DNA of 8,552 nucleotides from an uncultured Mucispirillum sp. Its GTDB lineage: Bacteria > Chrysiogenota > Deferribacteres > Deferribacterales > Mucispirillaceae. Positions 1 through 6,583 of the stretch are shown one piece after another. The stretch is taken from assembly GCA_945947845.1 (NCBI GenBank), contig CAMEZN010000059.1, positions 1-8,552 of the forward strand, given 5' to 3'. The first letter of the stretch is position 1, and every line of letters starts with the position of its first letter. Under the pieces are notes generated by a model. It saw nothing but the letters and a program-made list of their open reading frames with translations. It did no database searches and was not told where the DNA came from. Made by a program: the position numbers and the translations under genes.

Positions 1-2448
1 TAAATTACCTATATGGTTAGGGTTAAATCCTATTGGGCATGCAACACTTAATTTGTCAGAAAGTTTTGTATATAAGCCTGTTCCCACACCATAGAATGAA
101 AATAGAGCATGTGGTTCAACAGTTTCTGTTAACTGAACTTCTGATTTAATAATCAAACTTGGTTCTTCAATATTGAATATTTCAACTATATCACCACTTT
201 TTAAGCCTAAATCCTGTCCTCTTTTTGTGTTAATAAATACAGCTGCATAATTAAGTTTTTGTCCAACATTTTTAAGCAGTATATTATTACGAGTTTGTGC
301 ACCAGTAAATGAGCTTAGTGGTGAAAATCCAGTTATTGGTATAAATTCATCTTTATCAAGTTTTTCTTTTTTAGTTTGATAATAAGTAGGTGGATAATCA
401 TATAATGGGCTGAAATACTGTGCTTCTTCTGCTCTATCTTCTTCTATCAGTTTATTATGCCAGTTAGCCATAAATAATGAATAAACTTCCAGTTTGCCAG
501 AAGGAGTAGGTTTATTCATTGGTTTAACAGGGGCTGGCACACCACACCATACACCATCTTCAATTAATTTTCTGCGAGAAAATGTTGCTGCATCTTCATC
601 ATTCAGAGCTAAGTTTTCAATCTGATAGTCAACTATGTATTTTATGCCGCCATGTTCAAAATCATTAAAATTATCATAATATTCATCTTCACTAAATATT
701 CTTTTTGCAAGAGCAAGCATAATCCAGTAACCATTTCTTGTATCAAACATAGGTTCAACAACTTGGTCATGAACTGTAATTACAGGGAATGTTGCTTTAT
801 ATGTTGAAAAAAGCGGTTCAGCTCTTTCTAAAAATGTAGTATCTGGTAAAATAACATCAGCATATAAAAGCGATTCATTCCAGAATGGAGAGATAGCTGC
901 AACCATTTCCATTTTTTCTAATGCCTGCACCATTTTATATCCGCCAACACTACCGCCAACTGGATTTTGACCATTTAAAAATGCCATACGAAGTTTATAA
1001 GGTTCTTCTTTTTCAACAGCAAGTGGAAATGTTCTGCGCATATTATATGGGTCGCAAAGTTCAAACCCTTCTACATTTTCTTTAAACCACATATTTACTG
1101 ATATTTCATTAGAATCACTATATGAAAATGGAGTATCTAAATTAGCATTTCTTCCATATATTAAACCGCCTTTTCTACCATATACACCTAAAAGACCATT
1201 TATAGAAGATATAAGATATTTTTCATGTAAAGAGTTAAAATATCTTGTAGCACGATAACCTCTTTCAAGAAAACATGCAGGTTTAGCATCATTTAAATCT
1301 TTTGCAAGTTTAACTATTTGTTCTGCTGGAATACCGCTTTTTTCAGCAGCTTTTTCAAGAGTAAATTTTTCACATGATTCTTTTAAAAGCTGTAATGCTG
1401 TTTTTGCATTTACTCCATCAACTTCACAGCTTCCAAAAATTGCTGGTCGTTCTGCTTCTGACTTCATAACAGCTGTTTTTGAAACTTCATCATATACCAT
1501 ATAGTCTGGTTCATCTGACTCGCTGTCAAGATAAACAGGTAGCAGAGTTTCTGTATTTATAAGGATATCAGCATTTGTATATTCTCTTAAAAATGCTTCA
1601 TCATAATAGTTATTTTTAAATAATTCGCCAGCAAGTCCAATTAAGAATGGAATATCACCGCCGGGAATAACTGGAAGCCAGTCAGTATCAGTTTCTCCAA
1701 CACCTAATGATTTTTTAGGGTCTACAAGAACTGTTTTCATACCATTTTTTCTACCTCTGCCAAACATACCACCCCATGGGAATGCAACAAGACCGCCAAC
1801 TGGATTTCTACCAATTAATACAGCTATTTTTGCATTTTCATAATCACCCATAACAGATGAGTTACCTTGACGAGGTTCTTCTCCACCGCCAAAAACAGAG
1901 CCTAACCCTAACTGGTTTGTTGACCCAAAACATGTATCGCCATAGCTAAATACATTATCTGTTCCATAAAGGTTAAATATTGTATCATCTAAAAGTGATG
2001 CAGTATTAAACCTTGGAAAATATGCAACAGAATGTGGTTCTCCTTCATCTCTTAATTGGAGCATTTTATTGCCTATTAAATCCAATGCTTCATTCCAAGA
2101 AGCACTGCGAAACTCACCACTTCCTCTTTTCCCTGTTCTAATAAGTGGGGTTTTAATCCTTTGTGGGTCATATAATGCAGCAGCAGCAGCACGACCTCTG
2201 CCACATATAGATGGATATGGTGTATTTGGGTTTGCATCAATCCTGACTAATCTGCCATCTCTTACATAGGCAACCATAGGGCAGTTTTGTGCACACATAC
2301 GGCAGGTAAGAAATACTTTATTTTCTACACCATAATCTGCTGATGTGATTTCCCTTGCTTCAGCTTTTAAAGGAACACCTGCTGCAACAGTTGCTCCTGC
2401 AAGACCAGCTACTGAAGTTTTAATAAAATTTCTTCGAGTAAGCTTCAT
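1..2448 (-). CDS. Tat-exported molybdopterin oxidoreductase, PsrA/PhsA/ArrA-like catalytic subunit (3' end cut off)
   Basis: The frame is open for 816 codons from an ATG at 2448 to the window edge. A strong Shine-Dalgarno (TAGGAGG, complement of 2454-2460) lies 5 nt upstream of the start. The N-terminus has a twin-arginine signal (TRRNFIK, residues 4-10), then an Ala/Gly-rich core and a plausible cleavage site near residue 31, so the enzyme should act in the periplasm. Cys49, 52, 56 and 82 (C-x2-C-x3-C-x25-C) form the N-terminal [4Fe-4S] site, followed by the family's GRG and LYDPQRIKTPL motifs. Cys174 in YGDTCFGS is the likely molybdenum ligand, as in Psr/Phs/Nap-type enzymes. ADVILPDTTFLER (530-542) is a typical MopB segment. 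From about residue 690 comes the dinucleotide-binding domain, ending in FNPNHIGNL, so probably only a few tens of residues are missing. It is somewhat longer than classic PhsA/PsrA (about 760 aa). The adjacent rhodanese favours a sulfur substrate by inference; arsenate or another oxyanion is not excluded. Confidence 0.93.
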   Translation of the reverse strand, partial: MKLTRRNFIKTSVAGLAGATVAAGVPLKAEAREITSADYGVENKVFLTCRMCAQNCPMVAYVRDGRLVRIDANPNTPYPSICGRGRAAAAALYDPQRIKTPLIRTGKRGSGEFRSASWNEALDLIGNKMLQLRDEGEPHSVAYFPRFNTASLLDDTIFNLYGTDNVFSYGDTCFGSTNQLGLGSVFGGGEEPRQGNSSVMGDYENAKIAVLIGRNPVGGLVAFPWGGMFGRGRKNGMKTVLVDPKKSLGVGETDTDWLPVIPGGDIPFLIGLAGELFKNNYYDEAFLREYTNADILINTETLLPVYLDSESDEPDYMVYDEVSKTAVMKSEAERPAIFGSCEVDGVNAKTALQLLKESCEKFTLEKAAEKSGIPAEQIVKLAKDLNDAKPACFLERGYRATRYFNSLHEKYLISSINGLLGVYGRKGGLIYGRNANLDTPFSYSDSNEISVNMWFKENVEGFELCDPYNMRRTFPLAVEKEEPYKLRMAFLNGQNPVGGSVGGYKMVQALEKMEMVAAISPFWNESLLYADVILPDTTFLERAEPLFSTYKATFPVITVHDQVVEPMFDTRNGYWIMLALAKRIFSEDEYYDNFNDFEHGGIKYIVDYQIENLALNDEDAATFSRRKLIEDGVWCGVPAPVKPMNKPTPSGKLEVYSLFMANWHNKLIEEDRAEEAQYFSPLYDYPPTYYQTKKEKLDKDEFIPITGFSPLSSFTGAQTRNNILLKNVGQKLNYAAVFINTKRGQDLGLKSGDIVEIFNIEEPSLIIKSEVQLTETVEPHALFSFYGVGTGLYTKLSDKLSVACPIGFNPNHIGNL

Positions 2449-2500
2449 CTTTCCCTCCTAATTTTTGCAATATGGGTGATTTGTTTGTATTAATCTTATC

Positions 2501-2527
2501 TTTATACTATAAAAATGTTTTTTGCAA
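2501..2527 (-). promoter_or_regulatory. weak candidate promoter of the molybdoenzyme gene
   Basis: Read on the minus strand, TTGCAA (2522-2527) is followed after 15 bp by TATAAA (2501-2506), about 50 nt upstream of the ATG at 2448. The spacer is short and the region is so AT-rich that chance matches are likely. It is listed because a promoter must lie here. Confidence 0.25.
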
Positions 2528-2607
2528 GTAAAAAATATATACTGTTTTATTTTTATAATATTTTATAAATTATTTTACTTTTATATTTATTTTTATGTAT
2601 TTTTATC

Positions 2608-2625
2608 ATACTAAAAAGGTAGTAT
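2608..2625. repeat. short inverted repeat ATACTA-N6-TAGTAT in the divergent region
   Basis: ATACTA (2608-2613) and TAGTAT (2620-2625) are perfect inverted copies separated by AAAAGG, giving an 18-bp palindrome-like element near the middle of the divergent region. The size and position would suit an operator for a dimeric regulator controlling both genes. However, a 6-bp arm in such AT-rich DNA could arise by chance, and no regulator gene is nearby. Confidence 0.25.
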
Positions 2626-2724
2626 TAATATAAAATAAAAGTAGTTAAAAATCCTAGTAAAAATACAGAAATTGTTTAAATATAATTGTGTTATAAAATT
2701 TAAATAAAAATAATAAAATAGTTC

Positions 2725-2752
2725 TTGATTTTTTTATAAAAGGTGATAGAGT
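2725..2752 (+). promoter_or_regulatory. candidate promoter of the rhodanese lipoprotein gene
   Basis: TTGATT (2725-2730) is followed, after a 16-bp spacer, by TAGAGT (2747-2752). A TG dinucleotide at 2744-2745 gives an extended -10 (TGnTAnnnT). Transcription would start near 2758-2760 and leave a leader of about 60 nt before the ATG at 2820. If real, it rules out translation from the GTG at 2754. A perfect TATAAT at 2681-2686 lacks a recognisable -35. Confidence 0.35.
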
Positions 2753-2810
2753 AGTGGTTGAGGGTGATTATTTTTATGTATCTGCTATGCAAAGTATTTT
2801 ATTATTAAAT

Positions 2811-2816
2811 GGAGGG
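2811..2816 (+). promoter_or_regulatory. ribosome binding site that decides the rhodanese start
   Basis: GGAGGG sits 3 nt before the ATG at 2820 and supports that start over the GTG at 2754. The GTG has its own Shine-Dalgarno-like GGTGAT (2742-2747) 6 nt upstream. The ATG wins because it places a positively charged n-region and hydrophobic core directly before the lipobox. The GTG would add 22 residues, with acidic residues and a second apolar stretch, ahead of the signal peptide. Confidence 0.7.
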
Positions 2817-2819
2817 ATT

Positions 2820-4358
2820 ATGGTAGCGAAATTTTATACCAAATCATTTATGCTGCTGAAAATGTTATTATTAACTACTTTAATAATAATGTCATTAGCA
2901 GCATGCAAAAAGCAGACTGTTGACAGCTATTATTCAATAGACAGCACTGCTGGTTCTGCTTTAATTGAAGCAGCGGAGTTGAAAAAATATATTGATAATG
3001 GTTATAAAACAAATGATGGAAAAAAAGTTGTTATTTTACATGTAACTCTTCAAAATGGCAAAGTTCCTGAAACAACTATTAAAGGTGCATATTCTTTTAG
3101 TCAAGAAGAATATTTAATGGAAAAAAGAAGTGATGGTGTTGCTCCAAATGGTGCAATGGTTGCAAGTGGTGCCAAAGTTGATAAATTTTTATCAAAATAT
3201 GGCATTGATAATAATACTTTAATAGTTCTTACTAGTCATGATTTAACTAATCAAATGGTATATAGAACTTTTTGGGTATTAAAATACTGGGGATTTTCTA
3301 ATAAAGCATTAAAAGTCTTAAATGGTGCAAACTACTATTTCTTTGGCGATTTTGCAAAAGAAAATAATATTGCAGATATTGCATCATATAAATCAGCTCC
3401 TGCTGATATTTCAAAAATTACTCCGTCTACATTTTCAGTTAGAGACTTACCCGGTAATTATATAGACTCTGTTCGTGCACCATTTGGTGAAGTAATTGAA
3501 TATGCAAAAGCAGGCAAGATGAATTCAGATGCTTCTGGTGAAGTAGCAGTTTTATCTACTATTGATGCAAAAAAACCTGTAAAATCAAATGGTCAGGTTG
3601 TTACATATACAATATATGATAATAATGCAGTTGACGGTAGAATCAAAGGTGCTACACAACTGGCTTATGAACAAGTGAAAAATGGCGGTTATGCTACTCA
3701 CTGGGCTTTATATCTTGATGCTCAGCTTTCTGATGACGGTAAATATACAATTGTTGGTGGAAAAGGCACTTTTAAGAAACCTGAACAGATTAGAGCAATG
3801 GTAAAAGGGCTTACAGAAAATAATGGTAAAACTACTAATAATTCAGCATTTTTAGGAAATATAGATAAAAATCCAAATAAAAGATTAATTTTTCACTGCT
3901 ATACTGGAAGGACTACTTCTCCTCACTGGTTTGTATTCAGAGAAATTTTAGGTTATCAAAATGCTGCTGTATATGACGGTTCATGGCAGGAATGGAGTTC
4001 ATATTCAGCATACACACCAGCAGATGCAGCAAATGCAGCTTATGCAAGAATACTTGTTGGTGAAGATGACCCTAATACTTATGATAAGCAAAATACTGAT
4101 TATATTTTCTGGAACGGCAGTAAGTTTGTTATGTCTGATAACAAAACAGAGCCAGAATTAGAACATGAAAATATGAAAACTTTTATTGAAAAATGGGACG
4201 TTACAAAATATACTGATTTTGCTACACTAGGAGTAGAATCTTATTATGAAGATGATGAAGTATATTTTTACCCATTAACTAATCCTAATATTGATACTTT
4301 ATATGCAGGTGATGCAAAAGAAATCAATAAAGAAGATAAAGCATATCAAGGTAAATAA
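2820..4358 (+). CDS. tandem-rhodanese lipoprotein (thiosulfate/polysulfide sulfurtransferase-like)
   Basis: This is a 512-aa protein from the ATG at 2820. Residues 1-28 form a lipoprotein signal peptide with lipobox LAAC, so Cys29 would be acylated and the protein held in the membrane on the periplasmic side. Two rhodanese-like domains follow, at about 48-190 and 215-395. In the first, the active loop is replaced by SHDLTNQ (His140, Asp141), as in the inactive domain of classic two-domain sulfurtransferases. The second has HCYTGRTTS with catalytic Cys360 in a CxxGxT loop, and the C-terminal YDGSWQEW motif (385-392). Cys29 and Cys360 are the only cysteines. The second domain is enlarged by an insert rich in Lys, Asn and Gly (about 255-345), and an acidic tail of about 115 residues follows 395. 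The family moves sulfane sulfur from thiosulfate, polysulfide or mercaptopyruvate to an acceptor. Divergence from a molybdoenzyme suggests service to sulfur respiration (inference). A terminator follows directly. Confidence 0.9.
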   Translation: MVAKFYTKSFMLLKMLLLTTLIIMSLAACKKQTVDSYYSIDSTAGSALIEAAELKKYIDNGYKTNDGKKVVILHVTLQNGKVPETTIKGAYSFSQEEYLMEKRSDGVAPNGAMVASGAKVDKFLSKYGIDNNTLIVLTSHDLTNQMVYRTFWVLKYWGFSNKALKVLNGANYYFFGDFAKENNIADIASYKSAPADISKITPSTFSVRDLPGNYIDSVRAPFGEVIEYAKAGKMNSDASGEVAVLSTIDAKKPVKSNGQVVTYTIYDNNAVDGRIKGATQLAYEQVKNGGYATHWALYLDAQLSDDGKYTIVGGKGTFKKPEQIRAMVKGLTENNGKTTNNSAFLGNIDKNPNKRLIFHCYTGRTTSPHWFVFREILGYQNAAVYDGSWQEWSSYSAYTPADAANAAYARILVGEDDPNTYDKQNTDYIFWNGSKFVMSDNKTEPELEHENMKTFIEKWDVTKYTDFATLGVESYYEDDEVYFYPLTNPNIDTLYAGDAKEINKEDKAYQGK

Positions 4359-4370
4359 TTATTTATTATA

Positions 4371-4403
4371 AAAAAACCGAGTGTTTATAAAGCACTCGGT
4401 TTT
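4371..4403. terminator. bidirectional rho-independent terminator between convergent genes
   Basis: CCGAGTG (4377-4383) pairs with CACTCGG (4393-4399), and the stem can extend inward by a T-G and two T-A pairs. It is flanked by AAAAAA (4371-4376) and TTTT (4400-4403), so each strand reads a GC-rich hairpin followed by a T-tract. It lies 12 nt after the rhodanese stop and 44 nt from the end of the convergent chaperone gene, and it can serve both. Confidence 0.88.
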
Positions 4404-4447
4404 AATCTTTTTAATCTTATTAATTTTATTCAGTTTATTTTTATTCA

Positions 4448-5161
4448 CTATTTATTTAATTCATCGTTAAATTCTTTTAAAAGTTCAATATCATATTTAA
4501 TATAGTATTTCATTATAACAGCAGCAGAAGCATACAGTTTTGAATTTAGTGTAACTGCCTTTTTGTATACGGCATCTGAAAACATATCTATCCACACTAA
4601 TATATGGTTTGATGAGAAATTTATCTGGTCATTTATAGTTGATTTTAGAAGGTTAATATCGCTTTCTTCTGCAAGTTTTCCAATTAAATCGCTGAGTTTC
4701 TGCATATAAAGCATTTCTACACTAATATAATCTTCTGGTGCTTTAATAGATTCAGGCATTTGAAAATCCCGCATTTTATATACAGCAACAACTTTCTGCC
4801 ATTCTTCACCTTTTAGTAAACCATCATTTGATAAATAAGATGAGGCAGAAGCAGGCACATTACTCATACCGCTTAAAAATAATGATGTAAACTCAATGTT
4901 TAATCTTTGTAAAAAATCATGAATATTGGCTGCATTTTTTTCATTATTTATATATTCTTCAAAAGTTTTGCATGCTTCATTATATTCATCACTTTCTACA
5001 TAATCTTTTAAATCATTAAAGTAGGTTAGGTATTTTTCAGATATACCAATGAAACTTTCATCAACAGTAGTATTAAAAACTCTAAAAAAGTAATTAAAAA
5101 AAGCACTTCTTAAAATTGATGAATTAATTAAATCTTCTTGTAATTCTTTATTAAATGACAT
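4448..5161 (-). CDS. TorD/DmsD-family molybdoenzyme maturation chaperone
   Basis: This is a 237-aa, probably all-helical cytoplasmic protein. The ATG at 5161 has AAGAGG 6 nt upstream. A TTG ten codons further upstream lies inside the likely -10 box and is rejected. Family signatures are NIEFTSLFLSG (88-98), matching the TorD 'EYxxLFxG' segment, then ASSYLSNDGLLKGEEW (106-121), PEDYISVEMLYMQKL (142-156), which matches the conserved E-D-H-x3-E motif with Tyr in place of His, and a late NHILVWIDMF (185-194). TorD proteins bind the Tat signal and apoprotein of a DMSO-reductase-family enzyme, aid cofactor insertion and hold back premature export. The nearby Tat-exported molybdoenzyme is the obvious client, though the chaperone has its own promoter and is not in the same operon. 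Family assignment is firm; the client is inferred. Confidence 0.87.
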   Translation of the reverse strand: MSFNKELQEDLINSSILRSAFFNYFFRVFNTTVDESFIGISEKYLTYFNDLKDYVESDEYNEACKTFEEYINNEKNAANIHDFLQRLNIEFTSLFLSGMSNVPASASSYLSNDGLLKGEEWQKVVAVYKMRDFQMPESIKAPEDYISVEMLYMQKLSDLIGKLAEESDINLLKSTINDQINFSSNHILVWIDMFSDAVYKKAVTLNSKLYASAAVIMKYYIKYDIELLKEFNDELNK

Positions 5162-5190
5162 ATAATACCTCTTAAAGAATAAGATAAGCA

Positions 5191-5219
5191 ATAATAATAT
5201 GTTTTTATTATTTTTACAA
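5191..5219 (-). promoter_or_regulatory. candidate sigma-70 promoter of the TorD-family gene
   Basis: On the minus strand, TTGTAA (complement of 5214-5219) is followed after exactly 17 bp by TATTAT (complement of 5191-5196). This would start a transcript about 20-25 nt upstream of the ATG at 5161, leaving just enough leader for the Shine-Dalgarno. It indicates transcription independent of the molybdoenzyme gene. Confidence 0.5.
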
Positions 5220-5270
5220 TAGATGATTATATAAGAATAAAAATAATTTAAAATTTTTTAAAAAAAGTGC

Positions 5271-5301
5271 TTGACAAATTCTTTAAAATATGAAATAAAA
5301 T
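5271..5301 (+). promoter_or_regulatory. promoter of the tRNA gene
   Basis: A perfect -35 TTGACA (5271-5276) is followed by TAAAAT (5296-5301, 5 of 6 consensus) after a rather long 19-bp spacer. Transcription would begin roughly 10 nt before the mature tRNA 5' end at 5320. The perfect -35 stands out in AT-rich surroundings. Confidence 0.6.
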
Positions 5302-5319
5302 ACTTCCTGTTAAGGATAC

Positions 5320-5394
5320 GGGCCAATAGCTCAGTTTGGTTAGAGCAACCGGCTCATAACCGGTAGGTCCTAGGTTCAAGTCCTAGTTGGCCCA
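5320..5394 (+). tRNA. tRNA with CAU anticodon, probably tRNA-Ile2 (lysidine-modified); elongator Met is the alternative
   Basis: It folds fully by eye. The acceptor is GGGCCAA/TTGGCCC with discriminator A5394. The D stem is GCTC/GAGC, and the anticodon stem ACCGG/CCGGT carries loop CTCATAA with anticodon CAT at 5355-5357. The variable loop is AGGTC, the T stem CTAGG/CCTAG and the T loop TTCAAGT. No 3' CCA is encoded. It is not an initiator: the first acceptor pair is G-C and the anticodon stem lacks the three G-C pairs next to the loop. Pairs C4-G69 and C5-G68 are the acceptor features known to mark tRNA-Ile2 for the lysidine synthetase TilS, and the TTCAAGT loop also matches E. coli tRNA-Ile2. 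That tRNA reads AUA, a very common codon in this AT-rich DNA. Confidence 0.95.
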
Positions 5395-5398
5395 TTGT

Positions 5399-5422
5399 AG
5401 GGGAGTGTATACTCCCCTTTTT
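5399..5422 (+). terminator. rho-independent terminator after the tRNA
   Basis: AGGGGAGT (5399-5406) pairs with ACTCCCCT (5411-5418) around a GTAT loop and is followed by a T-run to 5422. It begins 4 nt past the tRNA discriminator base. It also lies within any upstream extension of the next reading frame, which argues against a start before 5468. Confidence 0.85.
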
Positions 5423-5467
5423 GTTTTCTTTATATATGTAAGTCAAGTTAAGGTAAGCAGCTTTTAT

Positions 5468-6583
5468 ATGGTTAAAATTAGTGATATTATTAAGTATTTA
5501 GAGTATTCATTTACAGATATTTCTACCCAGTCTAAATGGGATTTTTCTGGAAAACAAATATATACAGGTGATAGAGAAATATCTAAAATAGCTTTAAGTC
5601 TTGATGCAAAAGAAGATGTAATTGAAAAAGCAATACAAATGGGGTGTGAGTTACTTATTACTCATCACCCCATTTTTTTTCATGAAAGTAAAGGTATTAA
5701 TGTTAATAAAACAGCTGATAGAAAAGTTATTAAAGCAATACAGGGCGGGCTTGATATATTAAGTTATCATACAAATCTTGATATGGCAGATAATGGCTTA
5801 AATGATTATATATGTGAGCTTTTAAATGCAGAAATGGATAATGGATTTTTAAGTATAGAAGGCAGTAAACCATTATATAAGCTGTCTGTATTTGTTCCTT
5901 ATGATTATAAAGATGAAGTTTTTAATGCAATAACATTAAATGGGGCTGGCTCAATTTATGGCAATTACTCTGCATGCGGTTTTATTGCAGAAGGGGCAGG
6001 GCTTTTTACTCCTAATAGTAAAGCTGACCCATTTATAGGCAGTGCTGATGAACCGCAAATCGTAGATGAAGTAAAAATTGAAACAGTTGTTTTGAAGGAG
6101 CATCTTAATAAAGTTATTGATGCTATGATTCAGGCTCACCCTTATGAAGAACCCGCATATGATATAATAGAACTTCACAATAAGATTTTTTATGGGTTTG
6201 GAAGAACTGCCACTTTAAATAAAGAATATTCTTTGGCAGAATTTATAAAATTAATTCAAGATAAATTACATATAAACCATGTTATTACTAATATGAAAGA
6301 TGTAAAGCCGTTTAGTCGTTTTGGAGTATGCACTGGTTCTGGTGCATCTTTATGGAAAGATGCTCTTAATAAGGGAATAAATGTGCTTTTAACTGGTGAT
6401 TTAAAATATCATGATGCTCTTGATGCTTTTGAAGCAGGAGTTTGTATAATTGATGCTACTCATCAGGCAACAGAAGAAATATATATGAACAGATTGTCAG
6501 AGATTATTAAAAAACAGTTTAATATAGAAGTGATAGTATTAAAACAGGAACAACAACTAATATGCTGGGGAGGTAATAATTAA
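5468..6583 (+). CDS. Nif3/DUF34 family dinuclear-metal protein, long form with PII/CutA-like insert (YqfO type)
   Basis: This is a 371-aa protein. The frame stays open upstream into the tRNA, so the ATG at 5468 is the first credible start; the only Shine-Dalgarno-like stretch (AAGG, 5450-5453) is rather far away. Metal ligands match the family: His66-His67 in LITHHPIFF, His101 and Asp105 in SYHTNLD, and His332 with Glu336 in THQATEE. TGDLKYHDALDAFEAG (309-324) is another signature. Residues about 137-235, including a HPYEEPAYD motif (224-232), form the insert found in the long Nif3 proteins of about 370 aa and absent from short forms of about 250 aa such as E. coli YbgI. Nif3 proteins are toroidal hexamers. 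The database name 'GTP cyclohydrolase 1 type 2' is weakly founded and the cellular role is unsettled. The stop overlaps the start of the next gene (TAATG), so the two are co-translated. Confidence 0.92.
   Translation: MVKISDIIKYLEYSFTDISTQSKWDFSGKQIYTGDREISKIALSLDAKEDVIEKAIQMGCELLITHHPIFFHESKGINVNKTADRKVIKAIQGGLDILSYHTNLDMADNGLNDYICELLNAEMDNGFLSIEGSKPLYKLSVFVPYDYKDEVFNAITLNGAGSIYGNYSACGFIAEGAGLFTPNSKADPFIGSADEPQIVDEVKIETVVLKEHLNKVIDAMIQAHPYEEPAYDIIELHNKIFYGFGRTATLNKEYSLAEFIKLIQDKLHINHVITNMKDVKPFSRFGVCTGSGASLWKDALNKGINVLLTGDLKYHDALDAFEAGVCIIDATHQATEEIYMNRLSEIIKKQFNIEVIVLKQEQQLICWGGNN

Larger units (their letters stand above)
2449..2819. other. AT-rich divergent intergenic region between the molybdoenzyme and rhodanese genes
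   Basis: This gap of about 370 bp separates two divergently transcribed genes and must hold both promoters. It is almost entirely A/T, and I see no convincing ORF or RNA gene in it. A GTG-initiated extension of the rhodanese frame enters it from 2754 but is probably not the true start. A short inverted repeat (ATACTA-N6-TAGTAT) lies near the middle. I found no clean FNR-type palindrome (TTGAT-N4-ATCAA). Candidate promoters and the repeat are listed separately. Confidence 0.7.

Noticed and set aside
2161..2200. GCAGCAGCAGC microsatellite-like repeat
   Set aside because: It encodes a run of alanines after the GRG motif of the molybdoenzyme, where family members are commonly Ala-rich. Too short to call a repeat element.
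2069..2269. 66-codon plus-strand ORF
   Set aside because: It lies antisense inside the well-supported molybdoenzyme gene, and its Ala run is the shadow of GCA/GCT repeats on the coding strand. No homology signature.
3961..4161. 66-codon plus-strand ORF
   Set aside because: Out-of-frame shadow of the rhodanese lipoprotein, rich in Met and Gln from frame-shifted Ala codons.
5320..5394. Initiator tRNA-fMet
   Set aside because: The first acceptor pair is G-C and the anticodon stem is ACCGG/CCGGT, without the three consecutive G-C pairs of initiators.
5387..5467. Upstream extension of the nif3 reading frame
   Set aside because: It would begin inside the tRNA and read through the tRNA terminator; the protein homology begins at the ATG at 5468.
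5951..6178. 75-codon minus-strand ORF
   Set aside because: Antisense shadow within nif3 with no recognisable domain.
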